From contig JAUPFP010000026.1 of assembly GCA_036925085.1 (NCBI GenBank), positions 2,636,058 to 2,700,057 on the forward strand: a DNA stretch of 64,000 bases. Direction: 5' to 3'. The position numbers and the translations under genes were made by a program. A model generated the notes under the pieces. The model did not search any database, had not been told where the DNA came from, and was given only the letters and a program-made list of their open reading frames with translations. Positions within the stretch are counted from its first letter, which is position 1; the number at the start of each line of letters is the position of its first letter. This stretch comes from Brachycybe producta (Eukaryota; Arthropoda; Diplopoda; Playtdesmida; Andrognathidae). Below are positions 42,326 to 52,918 of the stretch, in pieces.

Positions 42326-42510
42326 ACAGGCAATTAGAAATCGGGACAAACAGATGTGGGCTTCGCCCTTTTTATGACGACCGGCAACTTCTAATTGGTG
42401 GTTATGTAGTCAGACGTCACATGCTCCGCCCTTTTCAACGTCGAACCACACAACAAACCAATTAGAAGTTGAAGGTTGTCATAAAAAGGGTGGAGCCAAC
42501 TTCTTCCTGT
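42326..42510. mobile_element. Family C MITE
   Basis: Starts ACAGGCAATTAGAAATCGGG and ends GGAGCCAACTTCTTCCTGT, 185 bp, largely palindromic (CAACTTCTAATTGG mirrored). Direct repeat CTGCATTG at 42318-42325 and 42511-42518. It lies exactly at the right edge of the hAT element 41992-42320. Confidence 0.85.
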
Positions 42511-42645
42511 CTGCATTGTTTTGCTAATGTGCGAGCTATATGTACTGTAGTTGTAATTAGTTGGTAATTATGTTTGGATTTTTTTTGTCCAATTTCAATA
42601 ATTATTTAAACAATTTTGGCATTAACAGTGTTTCAAATATAATTC

Positions 42646-43149
42646 AGGCTGTACCGAGCCGATTTTGCCGAACCGATTTTTTTGCGGATTTACTGCTAAA
42701 TGGCAAAAATCGGATCAGCAAACAATTGTTAACCGATTTCTGATCATTAACGCACTCAACAATTAGATCTGCTCCCCGATAAAACGGCATAGGTGGAGGG
42801 TCAATCAATTTATTACCAACTTTATCACTAATTCATCTTTAAAAGGAAATTGTTGTCTTGCCATTTGCGTTTTAAACTCGAAAAATAATAATATAAAAAT
42901 ATAAATTATGTGCTTTCCCGTTTTGCTCAAATCTGACTTGGTCTGAGCAGCTTTGGAGATAGGAGTGGGAGGTGGGGCGATTCCCGTACAGTTTCTGTAC
43001 CAGAAATCGGCTGTGAAACAAACTCCAGCAACAAAAAATCGGTAGTGAAAATCGGCGTGATCGGCACGGTTAAATCGATCGGCATGCCAATTTTTTTGTG
43101 TGATCGGTTCGGTATTGGCTTGGTAAAAAAAAAGTGTGACCGGTACAGC
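42646..43149. mobile_element. Candidate element with GATCGGTTCGG ends
   Basis: AGGCTGTACCGAGCCGATTT and TGCCGAACCGATTTTTTTGC at left are answered by GTGTGATCGGTTCGGTATTG and GACCGGTACAGCT at right. Multiple AAAATCGG motifs lie inside. No target duplication identified, so boundaries are tentative. The 149-aa minus-strand ORF has no domain that I recognise. Confidence 0.5.
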
Positions 43150-43151
43150 TA

Positions 43152-43345
43152 AGCTTACCACCTTTCGTCCTTCGTGGAGGACAGTCCTCCATTCGGAAGA
43201 AATGGCCTCCGCGGCCAGGACCGTCCTCCACGAAGGCAAACATGTCCTCCACACAATAAATTGTATAAAAACTTAGGAGGACGGTCCTGGTCGAAGGACT
43301 GTTCTTCCGAATGGAGGACTGTCCTCCACAGGTGGCAAGCCTAGG
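43152..43345. mobile_element. Palindromic MITE, GGAGGAC repeats
   Basis: GCTTACCACCTTTCGTCCTT, GTGGAGGACAGTCCTCCATT and CGGAAGAA at left mirror TTCTTCCGAATGGAGGACTG and TCCTCCACAGGTGGCAAGC at right. Arms of about 90 bp around an ACACAATAAATTGTATAAAA centre. Within each arm AGGACAGTCCT is itself a palindrome. Confidence 0.75.
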
Positions 43346-43954
43346 TTTAAATATTATGTTCTGATAGTTCTGATCCAATGTAGGATAAGTCAGGCCAGAG
43401 CTATAGGATGGGACATAATTGAAATCACTAATGAACCCTTTCTACCTTCTGCGCATGTACTCCCAAGCATTGTGTGAACTGTTCCATGTATATTTTTATA
43501 TTTTTTTCTAAATAAAATTTAGCAAAAATGAAGTACTTTTTAAATTGGTTAGTCAGACATTTCCAACAAAAAAGGATAATATATTGGTATATTCACATAA
43601 ATAAATATGATTACTACTAAATTGATATTTTTTTTTTCTATTCAAATTGTCCTAAGACTGAAATCAACCGCCATTCAAATAGTAAAATTTAGAACCGCGT
43701 TTAGTTATCCCCCCCCCCAGTTCCTGGCAAAGTCAGTCAGTCATTCAGTCCTGCAACTGTTTCCAACTGTCTTTTCACATTGTTCAATTCAAGTGTTGAC
43801 TAAAGATTTACGATCAAATTCAAAAAGTTGACATGTCTGTCTCAAAAAAAAAAAAAAGAAATTGTTTCCCAACACCACCACCACCACCAACCCTAAAAAC
43901 TTTGGCATAGCCGCAAATATAGGCCTAAATATAAAGCCGCACACAGGCAAAATC
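43346..43954. other. Intergenic, nothing recognised
   Basis: Unique AT-rich sequence with poly-A, poly-C and CCACCACCACCAC runs near 43873. Confidence 0.5.
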
Positions 43955-44122
43955 ACACACACACACACACACACATAGAAGCAAACAAACAACGCTCATA
44001 GACATCATCATAATAAATACACGCTCACACACAAACAGATAAAAATAACACATAGGCGTAATGTACGAAAAAGTGCATAGAGGTCTACAAAAAAAACTAA
44101 CACACACACAGAAATAAGACTA

Positions 44123-44153
<31 letters not shown>

Positions 44154-44940
44154 TAAAAGTAACACACACACATAAAACACACAGAAATAAAACTAACACA
44201 CACACAGAAATAAAACTAACATACACACAGAAATAAGACTAACACACACAGAGAGAGAGAGAGAGAGAGAAATAAAACACACAGAAATAAAACTAACACA
44301 CACACAGAAATAAAACTAACATACACACAGAAATAAGACTAACACACACAGAGAGAGAGAGAAATAAAAGTAACACACACATATAAAACACACAGAAATA
44401 AGATTAACACACACAGAAATAAGATTAACACACACAGAAATAAGATTAACACACACAGAAATAAGATTAACACACACAGAAATAAGATTAACACACACAG
44501 AAATAAGATTAACACACACAGAAATAAGATTAACACACACAGAAATAAGATTAACACACACAGAAATAAGATTAACACACACAGAAATAAGATTAACACA
44601 CACAGAAATAAGATTAACACACACAGAAATAAGATTAACACACACAGAAATAAGATTAACACACACAGAAATAAGATTAATACACACAGAAATAAAACTA
44701 ACACAGAGATAAGACTAACACAGAGATAAGACTAACACACACACACACACACACACAGACAGAGAGAGAGAGAGAGAAATAAAAGTAACACACACAAATA
44801 AAACACAGAAATAAGATTAACACAGACAGAAATAAAACTAACACACACAGAGAAATAACACACACAGAAATAAGAGTAGCACACACGCACACCGAGAATA
44901 AGAATAACACACACAGAAATAAAACTAACACACATATACA
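43955..44940. repeat. CA/GA microsatellite and 21-bp minisatellite
   Basis: Starts with (CA)n at 43955-43975, then ACACACACAGAAATAARACT-type units mixed with (GA)n runs. 44390-44690 is a clean array of about 14 copies of a 21-bp unit, AACACACACAGAAATAAGAT plus T. The minus-strand VNLISVC repeat peptides are artefacts of the 21-bp period. Confidence 0.95.
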
Positions 44941-46170
44941 ATGTGTACAGTCTTTATGAAATTTGTAAGCAAAGTTGCATGCATTGCTTAAAGTCGCTTG
45001 CAGTGCCATGATGGGCTTGGTGTTTTTAGCAGCGAAGCGCCCTCACAATGTGATTAGTGTCATTCATTTGTTATATGCAGTGTTCGCATGATTTAAGAGT
45101 AAACCGTCTTTTCTGAAAACCCAAAATGCTCACTACACTCAGAATTATGATGGGTCTGGGCCGCTTACAATCATTTAATAGTAGACACTTACAGCTCAAA
45201 GGGTCATAATTCATGTAACCATAGTTACTGGGCCTGAGGGGTCATTTGCCTTATTCTATGTCTTTGACTGTTCATCACAAATCAAATCTGCAATTCCACC
45301 CCCCCCCCCCACCACCACCACCTCTTTCTTTCTATTCCAACCACCTCCTGCTTTGCTTTTGCTCTATGTTGGCTTATATACACCCCTAATCTAAACCTTT
45401 TTTCCTCCTTCTTCCCCCCCCCCCACTGTTGTAGTTCGCCTGGGAACCGATGATGATAACTCATCAGCTTTTTGACGTGAAACTGACAGATTTATGAGAT
45501 GCAAGTTTGGCCCTATCTGTCCCAGGGTCGTTTAAATTCTTCTTAACATTTCAAACATCAAACTAACCCCCCCTCCTCCCCCCTTTTTCTTCTTTCATCT
45601 CCTCTCCCCCCTCACTCTTATTATTCTTTTTTTTTTGGTCTTTGCTTTTAATTATTCATACTTTTACACCTTTTTTTTATTTGCTATAATGACCAGCCTA
45701 GCTCCAATGATAAATGGCATTTCATTCTATTCTTATAACAATTGTGTGTGTATTCTGAGTTCTATAACTGTAAATTTACTTTAGAGAGATAGAGAGAGAG
45801 AGAGTACATTGGAGGGCAGTGGGAGGATAGCAAAGTTGACCAGGTGGTAGTTTTTTTTTTAACAAATACAAAGTCTTGAAAATGATAGACGGTTTTTTTT
45901 TTCAGTTTGAATTATATTTCATTTGTATTTCAATAGATTCATAGAATTTCTACTTTTACAGCCATTTAAAAAGTAATAATGAATGTGATATTTATCAAGA
46001 TGGTTTAGGATAAAAATTGCCAATTTTTAACAAAATAAGAAACAATTCTTAATGAATGAGTATAGACGCAGGCCACTTTTGGGTGCCCTGTGTCAAGTAG
46101 AACCCTGGTGGCCCTTAGAAGGAGTGGCGGATATCGGGTACAATAAATGAACAGACAAAAGATTCGATTA
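44941..46170. other. Intergenic, low complexity patches
   Basis: No gene recognised. Poly-C (45300-45312, 45412-45424), CCACCACCACC, T-runs and a short (GA)n (45785-45805). Confidence 0.5.
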
Positions 46171-46460
46171 TACCTTGTACACACATGAGTTAAATGAATT
46201 CAAATTAAATGTGTTTAGGTGAATTATACGGAAGCCAGTTAAGGACATGAACCAAATAAAAATTGACTTTATTATTAATATTTTAAATTGAAATACTAAA
46301 TCAATATTTTGTCAATAGTTTATATAATTATATTTAAGATTTTTCCAGATTATTAACTGAATAAATTGAATTCGACGTATTGTTTGTTTGCCCTTCATAG
46401 GGCTCTGTAGAACACATTTATTATTTAAATGCATTTAAATTATCAGGTGTGTACTAGGTA
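46171..46460. mobile_element. Family E MITE, reference copy
   Basis: 290 bp. The left end TACCTTGTACACACATGAGT and right end CAGGTGTGTACTAGGTA are inverted repeats. TTA on both sides (46168-46170, 46461-46463) is the likely target duplication, as in PIF/Harbinger elements, though the end sequence is not typical for that group. Non-coding. Confidence 0.8.
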
Positions 46461-46539
46461 TTAGGGAATTTCTATAGTTTAGTTCACGATAAATTTTACA
46501 AAAAAAACCTAAAAATATTGAAATATATTAAAGGTGGGA

Positions 46540-47768
46540 CGAATCCTGAATTTTCTCGAATCCGAATCGTAAATTTTCTCGAATCCGAATCCTAAATTTT
46601 CTCGTATCCGAATCGTAAATTTTCTCGAATCCGAATCCTAAATTTTCTCGAATCCGAATCGTAAATTTTCTCGAATCCGAATCCTAAATTTTCTCGAATC
46701 CGAATCCTAAATTTTCTCGAATCCGAATCCTAAATTTTCTCGAATCCGAATCCTAAATTTTCTCGAATCCGAATCCTAAATTTTCTCGAATCCGAATCCT
46801 AAATTTTCTCGAATCCGAATCCTAAATATTTTCGAATCCGAATCCTAAATATTTTCGAATCCGAATCCTAAATTTTTTCGAATCCGAATCCTAAATTTTC
46901 TCGAATCCGAATCCTAAATTTTCTCGAATCCGAATCCTAAATTTTCTCGAATCCGAATCCTAAATTTTCTCGAATCCGAATCCTAAATTTTCTCGTATCC
47001 GAATCCTAAATTTTCTCGAATCCGAATCCTAAATTTTCTCGAATCCGAATCCTAAATTTTCTCGAATCCGAATCCTAAATTTTCTCGAATCCGAATCCTA
47101 AATTTTCTCGAATCCGAATCCTAAATTTTCTCGAATCCGAATCCTAAATTTTCTCGAATCCGAATCCTAAATTTTCTCGAATCCGAATCCTAAATTTTCT
47201 CGAATCCGAATCCTAAATTTTCTCGAATCCGAATCCTAAATTTTCTCGAATCCGAATCCTAAATTTTCTCGAATCCGAATCCTAAATTTTCTCGAATCCG
47301 AATCCTAAATTTTCTCGAATCCGAATCCTAAATTTTCTCGAATCCGAATCCTAAATTTTCTCGAATCCGAATCCTAAATTTTCTCGAATCCGAATCCTAA
47401 ATTTTCTCGAATCCGAATCCTAAATTTTCTCGAATCCGAATCCTAAATTTTCTCGAATCCGAATCCTAAATTTTCTCGAATCCGAATCCTAAATTTTCTC
47501 GAATCCGAATCCTAAATTTTCTCGAATCCGAATCCTAAATTTTCTCGAATCCGAATCCTAAATTTTCTCGAATCCGAATCCTAAATTTTCTCGAATCCGA
47601 ATCCTAAATTTTCTCGAATCCGAATCCTAAATTTTCTCGAATCCGAATCCTAAATTTTCTCGAATCCGAATCCTAAATTTTCTCGAATCCGAATCCTAAA
47701 TTTTCTCGAATCCGAATCCTAAATTTTCTCGAATCCGAATCCTAAATTTTCTCGAATCCGAATCCTAA
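46540..47768. repeat. 23-bp satellite, about 53 copies
   Basis: The unit is GAATCCGAATCCTAAATTTT plus CTC. The first few copies vary (GAATCGTAAATT), as do three in the middle (AATATTTTCG, 46823-46870); the rest are identical. It ends in CCTAAAAGGTTCTCGAATC, the same string that follows the few units in the copy at 34859. Confidence 0.95.
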
Positions 47769-47861
47769 AAGGTTCTCGAATCTCACGAATCTCGAATCCT
47801 TCATATAAGAATCCTATATTATTCATTAAGAAGATACAAATAAATGAATTAATATTAAATT

Positions 47862-48130
47862 ATTTTATCTTTGTCGGTCTGTCTGTCTGTGTATAACACT
47901 GTACAAACAAAGAGAAAAACGTTTAAGCACGTCGGAATTTATTTCAATTTAAATGAACCGGTTTTTTTTTTCTCATGGTCAACTTTATGTTGCACTCTCC
48001 CGGTCCAAGAACCAAAACAATATTAAGGTGCTTATAAAATAATGCAAGCGGTCAAGGCAAATTACCTCATGACAACCGGACATTCACACCAAATTAAACT
48101 AGATGCTCCCGTCATTTATGACGGCTTACT
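47862..48130. mobile_element. Family B element, partial, nested
   Basis: ATCTTTGTCGGTCTGTCTGT to GCTCCCGTCATTTATGACGG then CTTACTCCAC. Includes AAGCACGTCGGAATTTATTT, TCATGGTCAACTTTATGTTG and CATGACAACCGGACATTCAC. Inserted in the hAT-type element 46529-48406. Confidence 0.7.
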
Positions 48131-48606
48131 CCACAATGTGGCACTCAGGGTCGCCACAAGGTGATATTCGTGATCCGGATATCAACCGAAATTACGACAA
48201 TTATAGCCGGTTTTTTTTGTTAGAAAACGCTTGCTTCTATTGGACGTCAATGGAGTTAAAACTGATTTTACAAAAGTTTTTTTTTAGGTTAGGATTCAAA
48301 AGATTTGAAAGACGAAAAAAGTCCGACGATTCGAGTTTTCGAATCTCGAATATTTTTCAAGATTTGCAGGATTCGAGGGTTCGAGGATTCGAATGGCTCA
48401 TCTCTAAAATATATCATCACAAAAATAAATATGACAAGTGAAAGGAATTTATTTGTGGGGCGGATGGGGGGGCCCGTAAACCTCGTGACCTCTGTGCATG
48501 GTACGTTTGGCACATGCCTTAATGCAGGCCTGTAAAGAATAAGTACATGTATACACATCACTCATCAATATAATATTAATTTATAAAATATAAGGCACAA
48601 CTTGAA

Positions 48607-48834
48607 ACAGGCAATTAGAAATCGGGACGAGCAGAAGTTGGCTCCGCCTTTTTTATGACGACCGACAACTTCTAATTGGTTTGTTGTGTGGTTCGACGTT
48701 GAAAAGGGCGGAGCATGTGACGTCAAACCACATAACCAACCAATTAGAAGTTGTGTTCGTCATAAAAAGGGCGGAGCCAACTTCTGTTTGTCCTGATATC
48801 TAATGATATCTGATATCTGCCTGTCAACTTGAAT
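48607..48834. mobile_element. Family C MITE with 9-bp duplication
   Basis: Starts ACAGGCAATTAGAAATCGGG and ends GATATCTGCCTGT. Perfect 9-bp duplication CAACTTGAA (48598-48606 and 48835-48843). Arms carry GTTGGCTCCGCC and GGGCGGAGCCAAC; the centre holds GGTTCGACGTTGAAAAGGGC. The right end has a small TGATATCTAATGATATC expansion. A 9-bp duplication suggests a Mutator-like origin. Confidence 0.9.
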
Positions 48835-49425
48835 GAAATTTGAATGTTGAATTAAAATTTAGCTGACTCAAATCAATTTTTATCATTCACAGATAAATAT
48901 CAAAATTGTAATCATGAGACCCATATTCTAAACCCAGCAAAGGGTTCTGCAGAACCATGGGGTTTCTCGAGCCCGTGTCCGGCGTTCCGTGCGAATTTGC
49001 AAAAGCTTGCGAAAAATGGTAAATAGAAATTAGGCAATAAATACTCTTGTTATTTTATTCAAAAACGTTATTATTTAAAATCCTACTGCTTCTTCACGTC
49101 TATTTTATAATTTACCCCTAAACTTTATAGGGTAACAGGTGTGATGATAACTTTCAGCCAATAGGAAAGGCCCCCTGGACCCGCCCTGTGACGTCATAGT
49201 ACTTTCAGCTTGTAATACCAGAATCAAAATGAATGCTCAAGTTGCGAAAAATCATCAGATGTTTTCTATTGAATTTTTTTTATTACAGAATATTTATTAA
49301 ATGATTATACAGTAATGTATTATACCACTAATTTATTACAATATTTGTTATTTTTCATTCAAATATAACATAATTAACACATATTTTCTACTGACATTTT
49401 TATTATATGTTTGAATTTAATATTA

Positions 49426-49560
<135 letters not shown>

Positions 49561-49586
49561 CATACTACTAATAATAATAATTATAA

Positions 49587-50014
49587 TAGGGATGAGATGT
49601 TCGAATCCAATCGAATTTTGAAAAATATTCGAGAGTCGAAAACTCGAATCTTCGCGCTTTTTTCGTCTTTCGAATCTTAACCAAAAAAAAAAACTGTTAA
49701 AACTTTGGTAAAATTAGTTTAAACTCCATTGACGTCCAATAGAAGCGTTCACTAACAAAAAATGGCGATTGTTGCAATTTCGGTGGTACCCTTGATCTCC
49801 AATATCACCTTGTGGCGACTCTGAATGCAACACTGTTTTTTTTAATTATTAATAATTTAATATCTAATATTATTTCATTTATTTGTATCTTCTTAATGAA
49901 TAATATAAGATTTTTATAAGAAGGATTCGAAAGATTCGAGATTTTGGGAGATTCGAGAACATTTTATCATTCAGATTCGGATTCGAGAAAATTTAGGATT
50001 CGTCCCACCTCTTA
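49587..50014. mobile_element. GAATCC-family hAT-type element, inverted copy
   Basis: TAGGGATGAGATGTTCGAAT at left and GGATTCGTCCCACCTCTTA at right. The middle is the inverse of 34859-35336 (CATTGACGTCCAATAGAAGC, TTGCAATTTCGGTGGTACCC, TTGTGGCGACTC). Only one or two terminal GAATCC units are present, unlike the satellite-bearing copy. No clean target duplication. Confidence 0.75.
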
Positions 50015-50470
50015 TTAATATTCATATTTAATATAATATGTTCAATTTTATTATGTATTACATATTTTATTATATATAAAATATTTTAATATAACTATAA
50101 TATTAATTATTGTAATTTATTATTTAATAAATAATAATAAAATTAATTAATAAAATTTAATAATATTTTTATAACAATAATTAATTAATCAATAAGAAAT
50201 AATGATCTTCTTCTGGAAGATTAATTATTAATTAATTTAATTTAATTAATTAATTATAAAAATAATAATATAAATAAGTTAATATAATTAAATTTTTTGC
50301 ATTATATATTTTATTATAACAATATTTTATCATGACATTTTTTTATTCACATATCAAACAATAATCACATTAAAAATTACAAACATATTAAAAAACAAAA
50401 CAAATATCTATCAAAATAAAAATTAATACAAGTCAAACAGAAAAAAAAAATAGAAATATTAAAGTACTAT
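50015..50470. other. AT-rich, no gene
   Basis: Extremely AT-rich sequence (ATTAATTAATTTAATTT patches) directly before the LTR element. Confidence 0.6.
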
Positions 50471-51360
50471 TGAAACGATCAGTCCAGGAGCGCTCCTGGC
50501 TCACTTAGTTTTTTGTGGATCGTTTGTTTTTGTTTTTGAATTGGCCTGGAACTTTGTCAACCCTCTGTACTGATGTACAGAGGATTGACCTAGTTCTCTC
50601 AGCTGACAATGCCAATATCCTGTCTTGGGTCACCTCTTGGGTCTTGGGTCTTTTTCTCTCCCAGTCCCACCCCTTAATACAAAAAGATCATGCTGATAAG
50701 CAGTAGCATTAAGTCAATGGGGTTGTATTTTTCTTGGAAAATTATTGTTTTTAAAGGATGAATCATATTTCTATATTTTGGTGACCACTGGTCAATCAAA
50801 TTGATTGGCCAGTTTGGTTTTTCATTTCGATTTTGCCCAATCAGAGAATACTGAGAAATGGTTCTCAGTATCCTCTTTTTGGGTATAAAAGGCCGTGTAT
50901 TTTTGTGTAAATGAAGAATTCACTGAAGCACTCTTGAGACAACGAATCTATGCTCAAGTTTGTTCAGAGAGAACAGTCTTTTTAAAGACTAGAATGGAAT
51001 TGTAAATAAACAAATGGTATACTTTAAAAATTGCCAAGTCTTATTTCTTATATTTATGGAGAGAACGGAAGTTCTGAAATCATCTTCATCTCGAATTATC
51101 AATCCGGGTGAAAACCCGGATCAACACTTCTAGATGCAACTTCAAGGGACAGCACGATCAACTAGCTTTTAACGGGCGAAAGCCCGAGGGGTAGCAGACA
51201 GCTAAAAGATCCATTTTACTGTAAAAGTTCAACAAGGAAGAACTTGTGAGGAATAGGAAAAGGGATTAATTTGTTCCCTTCCTCCCGAACCAGGATAAAA
51301 TAAGCGGCTTAGCCAACCGCTTTTTGGTATATTTTATCCACCACAAGGTGGTTCGTTACA
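50471..51360 (+). repeat. 5' LTR
   Basis: 890 bp. A perfect 16-bp palindrome CCAGGAGCGCTCCTGG lies near the start (50483). TATA box TATAAAAGG at 50884 and AATAAA at 51005 define a short R region of roughly 50915-51025. U5 contains three short GC hairpins (CCGGGTGAAAACCCGG, GGGCGAAAGCCC, AAGCGGCTTAGCCAACCGCTT). It ends CCACCACAAGGTGG-TTCGTTACA. Confidence 0.95.
50884..50892 (+). promoter_or_regulatory. TATA box of the 5' LTR
   Basis: TATAAAAGG in a GGGTATAAAAGGCC context, about 120 bp before AATAAA. The same site is in the 3' LTR at 56945. Confidence 0.8.
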
Positions 51361-51361
51361 A

Positions 51362-51382
51362 ATTTGGTGGAGGAGCTGGGCA
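51362..51382 (+). promoter_or_regulatory. Probable primer binding site
   Basis: Directly after the 5' LTR comes a TTTGGTGGAGGAGCTGGGC segment. TGG a few bases after the LTR fits pairing with a tRNA 3' CCA end. Which tRNA is not determined. Confidence 0.55.
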
Positions 51383-51461
51383 GTTGAACAACTTGTTACT
51401 CCGTAAGCTACGAAAATCGTGTTGAAAAACACGCGGCAGAAAGAAAACATCGACGTCAGAA

Positions 51462-52886
51462 ATGACCAGTCTACAGAAACTACTCAAGGACTTGAGGGAT
51501 CTCGAGAGACTGAGGGAGGAACGACGTCGAAAGAAGAAAACTGCTGCGTTGAAAAGGATCGTGAAGAGGCAACGTACTCAACTGGAGGAGGCCAAGGAGG
51601 AAACCGAAGTACTTCCACCAACTCCTGTTGCTGTCAAGCCTGAGGTGCAGTCCAATGATGGAAGCAAGACGCCAGAACACGCCGCCATTGCTGACATCAT
51701 TGGGAAACTGTCTAAGGAAAAACAGGATGAATTGGTTCGTCAAATTCTGGGCGACGAACGAAGCGAGAAGAGAGCGGGCTCGACCAACACTGAATTGGAA
51801 TCGATCGAACCCGGGCGAAAGCCCGGTCCGGATGAAACTACCAAATGGACACCGGACCTGGGACCTACGCCATACTCTGAGAGGAATTCGTTACATCCTC
51901 TGCAGGGATTCCCGAAATACGAAGGCGACGAGAACATCCTTCTCTATGTGGAAGAATTCGAAGACATCGCTACCGCACATGACTGGAACTCCCTGCAGCG
52001 ATGCAGACACTTCACAGGGCTCTTACGGAAGCGTGCAATAAAATGGCTTGCACACTTCCGCTCTGCTTACGAGGGACAAGAGATCACCTGGTCGATTATG
52101 AAGGAGGGAATCATTGCCGAATTTCTCCTGCCGGACCAAAAAGTCCGCATGAATCGAGAGTTGATTGAGAGGCGCCAGCAAGACCACGAAACTTTCAGGG
52201 TCTATGCTGAAAAATATGCAGAGATGTATCGAAGGATTCACCCAAATGATGATGAATCTTTGCTGATAGCTACGCTCCGAAAGAGTCTGCTACCAGCACT
52301 TCGAAAACATCTGTATGGGGCGCCAAAGGATCGGTATCACGAGTTCATTCGCTTCACCACTCAAACTGAAGGTGAACTCGTTGATGAAAAGGAGTTGATT
52401 TACAAAAACTCGGCTGGAACTACAACCAAAGCGGGCGCAAGCCAGCCGAATCGAGCAAATCAACAAAGTCAACCAAAGGTATCAAGCGGACAAGACACGG
52501 TGTCGAATCCGCCTGAAAAGGCTGACAATCAAGGACCGAGACGGACAGACAAGGAACATCAAAACAGACAGAGAACTCCTTGGAACAAAAATCAGGGGCC
52601 GCTCATCTGCTACCGATGTTGGGAGGCGGGCCACATGGGTCGTGACTGCCCAAATCCTGCTAGAACAAAACCGGAACAAGGAAGGAGCGTTGCTGCGGCT
52701 ACACCGACACCTGTAAACAGAGTCGACGAACCGTTGGCAACGACGGCGACGCAAGTTTCAAATACTGTCGAAGTTTACGAAACTCACGTCCTGCCAAATG
52801 GTATGAGACTGGTGCCTGTCGACATCAATGGGGTGACGCACTATTTTCATGAGGAAAATCTGACCAAAGAGGCTTTAAACTTCTAA
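51462..52886 (+). CDS. gag: Gag-like protein with CCHC zinc knuckle
   Basis: 474 aa. A basic coiled-coil-like N-terminus (LERLREERRRKKK) precedes a linker. The retrotransposon Gag capsid-like region is at about residues 150-300 (LLRKRAIKWLAHFR, IIAEFLLPDQKVRMNRELIE, ETFRVYAEKYAEMYRR), matching the pattern of Ty3/Gypsy-type Gag. A CX2CX4HX4C knuckle, CYRCWEAGHMGRDC, lies at 383-396. It would form the RNA-packaging particle. The start is the first ATG after the primer site in this frame. The last codons overlap the -1 reading frame and contain the slippery heptamer, so most product would end at TAA 52884-52886 and a minority would extend into ORF2. Confidence 0.92.
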   Translation: MTSLQKLLKDLRDLERLREERRRKKKTAALKRIVKRQRTQLEEAKEETEVLPPTPVAVKPEVQSNDGSKTPEHAAIADIIGKLSKEKQDELVRQILGDERSEKRAGSTNTELESIEPGRKPGPDETTKWTPDLGPTPYSERNSLHPLQGFPKYEGDENILLYVEEFEDIATAHDWNSLQRCRHFTGLLRKRAIKWLAHFRSAYEGQEITWSIMKEGIIAEFLLPDQKVRMNRELIERRQQDHETFRVYAEKYAEMYRRIHPNDDESLLIATLRKSLLPALRKHLYGAPKDRYHEFIRFTTQTEGELVDEKELIYKNSAGTTTKAGASQPNRANQQSQPKVSSGQDTVSNPPEKADNQGPRRTDKEHQNRQRTPWNKNQGPLICYRCWEAGHMGRDCPNPARTKPEQGRSVAAATPTPVNRVDEPLATTATQVSNTVEVYETHVLPNGMRLVPVDINGVTHYFHEENLTKEALNF

Positions 52887-52918
52887 GGGCGCCACTCAGC
52901 CCCAAAGTAGTGACGCCC
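52874..52918 (+). promoter_or_regulatory. -1 ribosomal frameshift signal
   Basis: The slippery heptamer TTTAAAC (52874-52880) is in the right phase for Gag (codons TTA AAC). A 6-nt spacer contains the Gag stop. Then comes a stem of GGGCGCCACT (52887-52896) with AGTGACGCCC (52909-52918), ten pairs with one mismatch and a 12-nt loop. The -1 frame is open from 52853, so the overlap available for shifting is only 34 nt and holds this heptamer. The layout matches canonical retroviral and retrotransposon frameshift signals. Confidence 0.88.

Larger units (their letters stand above)
46529..48406. mobile_element. hAT-type element carrying a satellite
   Basis: Perfect 8-bp duplication AAATATAT (46521-46528 and 48407-48414). 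Ends are TAAAGGTGGGACGAATCCTG and the inverted GAATGGCTCATCTCTA. The family is otherwise about 430-480 bp (34859-35336, 49587-50014). Here the left terminus has expanded into about 53 copies of a 23-bp unit, and a Family B piece (47862-48130) is inserted in the middle. Non-coding. Confidence 0.9.

Noticed and set aside
42805-43254. 149-codon minus-strand ORF
   Set aside because: Runs across the boundary between two mobile elements and has no recognisable domain.
44316-45009. Minus-strand VNLISVC repeat ORFs resembling membrane proteins
   Set aside because: Product of the 21-bp minisatellite and CA/GA runs.
46540-47768. Regular spacing suggesting a CRISPR array
   Set aside because: Units are contiguous 23-bp repeats without spacers in a eukaryotic transposon; a satellite, not CRISPR.
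50515-50706. 63-codon ORF in both LTRs as a gene
   Set aside because: It lies in U3 upstream of the TATA box and is identical only because the LTRs are identical; no recognisable domain.
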